From an uncultured Nioella sp. (GTDB lineage Bacteria; Pseudomonadota; Alphaproteobacteria; Rhodobacterales; Rhodobacteraceae): DNA of 64,000 nt. The notes under the pieces were generated by a model. The model was not told where the DNA came from. It worked only from the letters and a program-made list of their open reading frames with translations, and did no database searches. Location: NCBI GenBank assembly GCA_947498125.1, contig CANMJH010000002.1, forward strand, positions 1 to 64,000. Reading direction: 5' to 3'. Of the stretch, positions 59,475-64,000 are shown in pieces. A program made the position numbers and the translations under genes. The first letter of the stretch is position 1. Each line of letters opens with the position of its first letter.

Positions 59475-59930
59475 ATGCTGCCTTTCGACCAATTTATGAC
59501 ATATGCCGCCGATGCCCTTTTGCTGGTTGCGTCTCTTGGAGCCGGAATTTTTTGTCTTATCCTGTCCCGTCGGCTGTCCAAGCTGTCACGGATCGACAAT
59601 GGCCTTGGTGGCGCCATCGCGGTTCTTTCAGCGCAGGTCGATGACATGAGTAAGGCACTGACCGAAACGAAATCTGGCTCAGAAGGATCCGCACAAAAGC
59701 TAGAGGCATTAAACCGCGAGGCACGGACATTGGCGGAAGAATTAGAACTTATGCTCGCTGCGTGCCACGATCTTAATCAACCCTCCTCGCCGGCTCAAAC
59801 GCCAGAAGAAGAAAAAGACGATAATATCTTCTGGGAAGAAGCCAACGCAGCAGCAAATCCGGGCAATGAAGGAGAAATCGCCGTACCGCTTTTTCTTAGC
59901 AGCAAATCACGCTTGGCGCGGGTAAACTAA
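59475..59930 (+). CDS. DUF6468-like flagellar-cluster protein
   Basis: A 151-residue protein. One N-terminal membrane helix (ADALLLVASLGAGIFCLILS) precedes RRLSKLSRIDNGLGGAIAVL and a long coiled coil to about residue 100. The C-terminus is acidic. Alphaproteobacterial flagellar clusters carry such DUF6468 proteins; their function is unknown. It begins immediately after the fliL stop. Confidence 0.75.
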   Translation: MLPFDQFMTYAADALLLVASLGAGIFCLILSRRLSKLSRIDNGLGGAIAVLSAQVDDMSKALTETKSGSEGSAQKLEALNREARTLAEELELMLAACHDLNQPSSPAQTPEEEKDDNIFWEEANAAANPGNEGEIAVPLFLSSKSRLARVN

Positions 59931-59931
59931 G

Positions 59932-60549
59932 ATGGGCGTGAGTGGAAAAAAACGCCGGTCCTTTTGGCAGAAATCCGGCCTGCTCCTGATTTTCATGTTG
60001 TTCATGACATCTGGCCTATTTCGCATCGGTAGCCTCGATTTTGCTCAGGCAGCTGTGTCAGGCGACCAAGGGAGGCTTGCAGGCTATAGCGCGGCCCTGG
60101 CGGACACTGATCCGGGCCAATGCGCACCAATTGAACCGCTGCACTTAGCACTGACGCGCGTCGAAGGGCGCGCCGAGGCCCTTGATCAGCGCGAAGAACA
60201 CTTAGATCAGCGCGCGCAATCTTTGCATGAAGCCGAGCAAATGCTGGCGGTTCAACTGGCGACTTTGGAAGCGACGGAAGAGCGATTGGAATCTCTTCTA
60301 GCCCTAAGCGACACAGCAGCCGAATCCGACCTCGCCAGACTGACCCAAGTCTACGAAACCATGGATTCTGCAGACGCTGCAGCGCTTTTCGCACAAATGG
60401 ACCCCGGATTTGCTGCGGGATTTCTGGGCCGAATGCAGGCCGAAGCGGCGGCAGGTGTTTTAGCCGAATTAGAGCCAGAGACCGCCTATTCCTTCTCCGT
60501 CCTTTTGGCCACGCGCAACGCGTCAGCGCCGGCTCAATTAACTGACTGA
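59932..60549 (+). CDS. MotE-like periplasmic chaperone (MgtE-N fold)
   Basis: A 205-residue protein with an N-terminal membrane helix (SGLLLIFMLFMTSGLFRIGS), a coiled coil (about 75-120, RAEALDQREEHLDQRAQSLH) and a C-terminal MgtE-like region (RLTQVYETMDSADAAALFAQ, GFLGRMQAEAAAGVLAEL). In rhizobia MotE is a disulfide-linked chaperone of MotC. This protein has one visible cysteine in the periplasmic part (QCAPIEP). It lies upstream of motA and a MotC candidate, which supports the assignment. Confidence 0.8.
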   Translation: MGVSGKKRRSFWQKSGLLLIFMLFMTSGLFRIGSLDFAQAAVSGDQGRLAGYSAALADTDPGQCAPIEPLHLALTRVEGRAEALDQREEHLDQRAQSLHEAEQMLAVQLATLEATEERLESLLALSDTAAESDLARLTQVYETMDSADAAALFAQMDPGFAAGFLGRMQAEAAAGVLAELEPETAYSFSVLLATRNASAPAQLTD

Positions 60550-60582
60550 AACTGAACTTGGGACATTAACTTAGAGGTTTGT

Positions 60583-61452
60583 ATGTTCGGCATTATCGGC
60601 ATTATCGTAATTTTCGTCATGGTGTTCGGTGGCTATCTTGCCGCCGGCGGCAAGATGACCATTATCATGCAGTCTCTTCCTTATGAGATGACAATGATCG
60701 GCGGCGCTGCCGCGGGTGCCTTCATCATTTCAAACGATGTTTCCGGCGTGAAACACACGATTAAGGACATTGGAAAAGTCTTCAAAGGCGCGAAATGGAA
60801 ACACGATGACTACCGTGATTTGCTATGCCTTTTATTCGAACTTGTCCGCCTTGGGCGCGAAAACCCGGTTGGACTTGAGGAACATACAGAAAACCCAACA
60901 GAGTCCTCCATTTTCGCAAATTACCCAAAGATACTTGGCGACCAAGAAGCGGTGGATCTTATTTGCGACACGTTGCGATCTGCGTCTCTTAATTACGATG
61001 ATCCGCATCAAGTCGAAGACGTCATCGAAAAACGAATGGAAGCTAATCTGCACCATGCAATGCACTCCTCTCACGCTTTGCAAACCATTGCCGACGGCCT
61101 TCCTGCGCTCGGAATTGTGGCCGCGGTTCTGGGCGTCATCAAAACCATGGGGTCTATTGACCAACCGCCAGAAATTCTTGGCAAACTTATTGGCGGCGCG
61201 CTGGTCGGGACGTTTCTGGGCGTTTTTCTTGCCTACGGTTTGGTTGGCCCATTTGCGGCCCGGGTAAAGGGGATTGTTGAAGAAGATCATCATTTTTACG
61301 GTCTGATCCGCGAAGTACTGATCGCCAATCTATATAACCATGCAACAAATATCTGCATCGAGGTTGGTCGGCAGAACACGCCAGGTCATCACCGTCCTTC
61401 TTTCGCCGAACTTGAAGAAGCTCTCAAAGGGCTTAAGCAGGCCGCTGCGTGA
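60583..61452 (+). CDS. motA: Flagellar motor stator protein MotA
   Basis: A 289-residue four-helix membrane protein of the proton channel. Conserved MotA blocks are present: GGYLAAGGKM, MTMIGGAAAGAFIISN, LLCLLFELVRLGRENPVGLE, the helix-3 region ADGLPALGIVAAVLGVIKTM and the helix-4 region GGALVGTFLGVFLAYGLVGP. A GAGG ribosome site precedes the ATG. Its stop overlaps the next start (GTGA). It partners MotB (49245). Confidence 0.95.
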   Translation: MFGIIGIIVIFVMVFGGYLAAGGKMTIIMQSLPYEMTMIGGAAAGAFIISNDVSGVKHTIKDIGKVFKGAKWKHDDYRDLLCLLFELVRLGRENPVGLEEHTENPTESSIFANYPKILGDQEAVDLICDTLRSASLNYDDPHQVEDVIEKRMEANLHHAMHSSHALQTIADGLPALGIVAAVLGVIKTMGSIDQPPEILGKLIGGALVGTFLGVFLAYGLVGPFAARVKGIVEEDHHFYGLIREVLIANLYNHATNICIEVGRQNTPGHHRPSFAELEEALKGLKQAAA

Positions 61453-63467
61453 CACTTACCCGTAGATCACTACTTGCAGGGCTTTGTTCCATCGCCGCGA
61501 CCGCAAGCGCGGCACAAGAATCGTCGATTAGATCTGGAGAGCATGGGGCTTTTACAAGATTGGTCGCCGAAATTGGTGCAGATCGCGAGTGGGTCCTTCG
61601 CAATCAAGGCCACGAATTTTTCATCGAATTCACTCCAGACAATCCGCAATTCGGCGTTTCGACGATTTATGAACGGATTACGCGCGATCGAATCGCAAAT
61701 GTAACAGCCGAGAATGGGTTAGAAATCGAACTGGGTTGCAATTGTGACATTTCAATCGAACGCTACCGCGATACCTTCATTATCATTGACGTCAGCGAAG
61801 CCGCCGAATCCACATTAGATTTGGAACATAACGTGTCAGATCCGTCTGTGCCGCAAGCAGCGCTCGTAGCGGACTTGCCAATGTTTGCTGGCACGAGGCA
61901 GTCCGATGCAATTCCCCCCGCATCCGGGGATCCGGTTACGCCGACCCCTCCAACTCCGTCGTCTGAAATTGCGAATGCCGCAAATATCCTTGCCGAACAA
62001 ATGGCGCGCGCCACCGCCGCTGGCCTTTTGAACGTAGCACCTGATGAGCCATTCTCGTCAGCAGATCCCTCTGTTTTGGCCGCTGCAGATCAAGATGCAG
62101 CGACCGGATCTTCGGACGGTCTGCAAACAGGGCCGATCCCGATATCAACATTGAATGCGTTTGACTTGAATGCAGACACACCCGCCGTCGAGATTTTCTC
62201 TCCGTTTGTTGGAGAGTGTATGCAAGAGCCCGACCGCCCTTTCGTCACATGGGACGAAGACTGGAGTTTTTCGCACGGCATTGGGGTTTTAAGGTCTGGG
62301 CTCTATAACGACCGCGGCGCTTTGAACGAAGAGATGGCACTGCGCCTTGCAGAGTTCTATCTGGCGCATGGCTTCGGCGCCGAAGCTGACTTTTGGTTGA
62401 ACGAGCATCCACATCCGCCCGTATTTCATCGCGCCCTTGCGGATTTTCTTGAAGACCACCATCCAAACGCTTTTGGTCCGTTTGACGGCGCACTCGATTG
62501 CCGCGGAGAAATATTGTTTTGGATATTTCTCGCCGCAGATTCTCCGTCCCAACCCAGTGTCGAATTGAAAGAAACGATCTTGGGGGCGTATTTCCAACTT
62601 TCCGGAGCGGCCCGAGATCAATTCGGTCCAATTTTGGTCCGTCGGTTCTTGTCCGTAGGAGAAGAAGGGGCCGCCATGGAAATCCGAGAAAACTTGGTAT
62701 TGGGCAGCCGGCTATCGCCGTCGGATTTGCAATTAATGGACGCCGAGATGGCCTATCATTCCCCGAATAATAGCGGTTCATCTTCGCCCACCGAAGTATT
62801 CCCGTCTGCAGCCGGAAGCCACAATGCAAACAGGGCAATGGCCTTGTACTTGCGCAACCAAATCCAGGTACAGGGAACAGTCACGCCAGAAGACCTGATG
62901 GCAGCTGACGCATTGATTTTGGAAACTGATCCCGGGCTAGAGGAATATGGCCTTGTTCATATGACGACGGTTGGGCACGCTTTACGCGGAAACGTGGAAG
63001 TTGTTTTGCAACATCTACTTCGCGGACAAGATCAAATTGGTCAGCGTGTATTCACGGACATCGTTCAAACATTGATGGAGCAGCAACACACTGCAGAACT
63101 AATCCTGCTTTTGTCGTCCCCGGAATTTGGGCAGTTTGGGCAGTTTCAGAACCACGCATTCAGACGACGCGTCGCTCGGTATTTTCTGGACCACGGTGTA
63201 CCCAATATGACCCGAGACATCATAGCCTCTGGCGGCGCACCGCATGAATTGGATCGCGAGATCCTATCGGCGGCGATGGCAAGGCTTGCGCGAGATGCCT
63301 CCACCGATATTCCAATTTTCAACAATTCCGGCGCGGCATCAGGCCCGCTCCCCGAGATCGGCGAAACAGCCAGTGAAATTTCAAGCCTATTGGTTGAAAG
63401 CGCCGCAATGCGAGGTCGGTTGGAGGAAATTTTATCTGCTGAGATCCAGCTACCCGCGGGCCAATAA
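61449..63467 (+). CDS. Large exported protein downstream of motA (MotC-like candidate)
   Basis: A 672-residue protein whose N-terminus (LTRRSLLAGLCSIAATASAA) is a signal peptide with a twin-arginine-like RRSLL. Residues about 20-115 form a beta-rich N-domain with paired Cys (ELGCNCDIS). A Pro/Ala/Asp-rich linker extends to about 250. From about 290 on it is alpha-helical in tandem, TPR-like fashion (LAEFYLAHGFGAEADFWLNE). MotC of rhizobia is a periplasmic motility protein encoded in the mot operon; size and sequence here differ, so the match is positional. GTG start overlaps the motA stop. Confidence 0.7.
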   Translation: MTLTRRSLLAGLCSIAATASAAQESSIRSGEHGAFTRLVAEIGADREWVLRNQGHEFFIEFTPDNPQFGVSTIYERITRDRIANVTAENGLEIELGCNCDISIERYRDTFIIIDVSEAAESTLDLEHNVSDPSVPQAALVADLPMFAGTRQSDAIPPASGDPVTPTPPTPSSEIANAANILAEQMARATAAGLLNVAPDEPFSSADPSVLAAADQDAATGSSDGLQTGPIPISTLNAFDLNADTPAVEIFSPFVGECMQEPDRPFVTWDEDWSFSHGIGVLRSGLYNDRGALNEEMALRLAEFYLAHGFGAEADFWLNEHPHPPVFHRALADFLEDHHPNAFGPFDGALDCRGEILFWIFLAADSPSQPSVELKETILGAYFQLSGAARDQFGPILVRRFLSVGEEGAAMEIRENLVLGSRLSPSDLQLMDAEMAYHSPNNSGSSSPTEVFPSAAGSHNANRAMALYLRNQIQVQGTVTPEDLMAADALILETDPGLEEYGLVHMTTVGHALRGNVEVVLQHLLRGQDQIGQRVFTDIVQTLMEQQHTAELILLLSSPEFGQFGQFQNHAFRRRVARYFLDHGVPNMTRDIIASGGAPHELDREILSAAMARLARDASTDIPIFNNSGAASGPLPEIGETASEISSLLVESAAMRGRLEEILSAEIQLPAGQ

Positions 63468-63549
63468 CAAATTGGTAACCAACTGATTTTATATTCAAAT
63501 TCTCCAAGAACTGGAGTCATTCCCGCAGACCAGAAGGCCTTCTGTCGTC
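63468..63549 (+). promoter_or_regulatory. flhA leader with RBS-containing palindrome
   Basis: The 82-bp gap contains AGAAGGCCTTCT (63532-63543), a perfect 12-bp palindrome that includes the only purine-rich ribosome-site candidate (AGAAGG) and ends six bases before the flhA ATG. It might weakly mask the ribosome site. No promoter or CtrA site is clear. Confidence 0.35.
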
Positions 63550-64000
63550 ATGATCAGCATCCGCAATATCTTTCAGCCGACCATTTTATTCGCCTTTGCC
63601 TTAATGGCGGTAATTGTCATGATGATACTTCCAGTCCCCAGCTGGGTTTTGGACTTCGGCCTTGCTATGTCTTTTGGGCTAGCAATTTTGATTTTCACCG
63701 TAACGCTCTTCATTGAGCGCCCGCTGGATTTCTCGGCTTTTCCAACAGTTCTTCTGGCAAGTCTGATGCTGCGGCTGTCGCTTAATGTTTCATCTACCAA
63801 ATTGATCATTGGCAATGGTCACACAGGTACGGACGCCGCTGGAGGCGTAATCGAAGGGTTCGCAATGTTTGTCATGGGCGGCAACGTCCTGATGGGCCTT
63901 GTTGTCTTTGGTGTTTTGCTGATTGTTAATTTCATTGTCATCAACAAAGGCGCGGCGCGAATGGCAGAGGTCGGCGCCCGTTTCGCCCTAGATGGGATGC
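63550..64000 (+). CDS. flhA: Flagellar export gate protein FlhA (5' part, cut by window end)
   Basis: The first 150 residues of FlhA are present. They include two membrane helices, ERPLDFSAFPTVLLASLMLR, LSLNVSSTKLIIGNGHTG, AAGGVIEGFAMFVMGGNVLM, GVLLIVNFIVINKGAARMAE and VGARFALDGM, which is the FHIPEP-family region leading to the conserved cytosolic loop. The full protein (about 690-700 residues) should continue past 64000. The export gate acts with FliP and FlhB. Confidence 0.94.
   Translation, partial: MISIRNIFQPTILFAFALMAVIVMMILPVPSWVLDFGLAMSFGLAILIFTVTLFIERPLDFSAFPTVLLASLMLRLSLNVSSTKLIIGNGHTGTDAAGGVIEGFAMFVMGGNVLMGLVVFGVLLIVNFIVINKGAARMAEVGARFALDGM

Overview
The window looks like an alphaproteobacterial chromosome, most likely a marine Rhodobacterales (Roseobacter-group) bacterium. 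The evidence is the gene content and style: an acs-adk-symporter-DUF294-exonuclease run, ABC sugar importers of rhizobial/roseobacter type, an alphaproteobacterial fli/flg/mot cluster with a DUF6468-like protein and a MotE-like protein, CtrA-like sites (TTAA-N7-TTAA variants) before flagellar genes, and many ATGA/GTGA stop-start overlaps. I saw no rRNA, tRNA, CRISPR array, transposase or phage gene.

Layout. (1) 1-4.6 kb: glpD, a metallophosphatase, an unrecognised Ldh2-like protein and a LysR regulator. (2) 4.6-14.4 kb: an acetate block with acs, adk, a DUF4212 subunit, an SSS symporter, a CNB-CBS-nucleotidyltransferase (DUF294) protein, a small membrane protein, a membrane-anchored sensor-like DEDDh exonuclease and a GntR regulator. 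(3) 14.5-20 kb, minus strand: dgoK-dgoA-lactonase-gap-aldehyde dehydrogenase, the lower half of a De Ley-Doudoroff-type sugar-acid pathway. (4) 20-31.2 kb: a xylose regulon, with xylFHG importer, ROK repressor xylR, and xylB-xylA-mutarotase. An FG-GAP/ASPIC exported protein and a di-heme peroxidase are interleaved with it. Two similar 19-bp inverted repeats, before xylR and before xylB, are candidate XylR operators. (5) 31.4-43.8 kb: a hexuronate regulon. A FCD-GntR regulator, uxaC and uxuB run to the right; three Gfo/Idh/MocA oxidoreductases, an ABC importer and uxuA run to the left. Two ACCGGTATAC operator copies lie between the arms. (6) 43.8-49.2 kb: a two-component flavin monooxygenase (SsuD-like), an aldo/keto reductase, a flavin reductase and an alpha/beta hydrolase in one coupled operon, divergent from a GntR regulator and another Gfo/Idh protein. 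This resembles the oxidative sulfoquinovose desulfonation (sulfo-SMO) set. (7) 49.2-64 kb: flagellar genes motB, flgE-flgK-flgL-flgI rightwards; fliF-fliH-fliN-fliP-FliG-like leftwards; fliL-DUF6468-motE-motA-MotC-like rightwards; and flhA, cut by the window end.

Together, regions 3-6 form a catabolic island for sugars typical of plant and algal material (xylose, glucuronate, galactonate-type acids and perhaps sulfoquinovose). No polysaccharide-cleaving enzyme was recognised in the window, so the cell would take up small molecules. The most interesting candidates for undescribed biology are the sensor-domain DEDDh exonuclease beside a DUF294 nucleotidyltransferase in the acetate block, the ASPIC/di-heme pair within the xylose regulon, the triple Gfo/Idh operon, and the SmoC-like operon without a recognisable GH31 sulfoquinovosidase.
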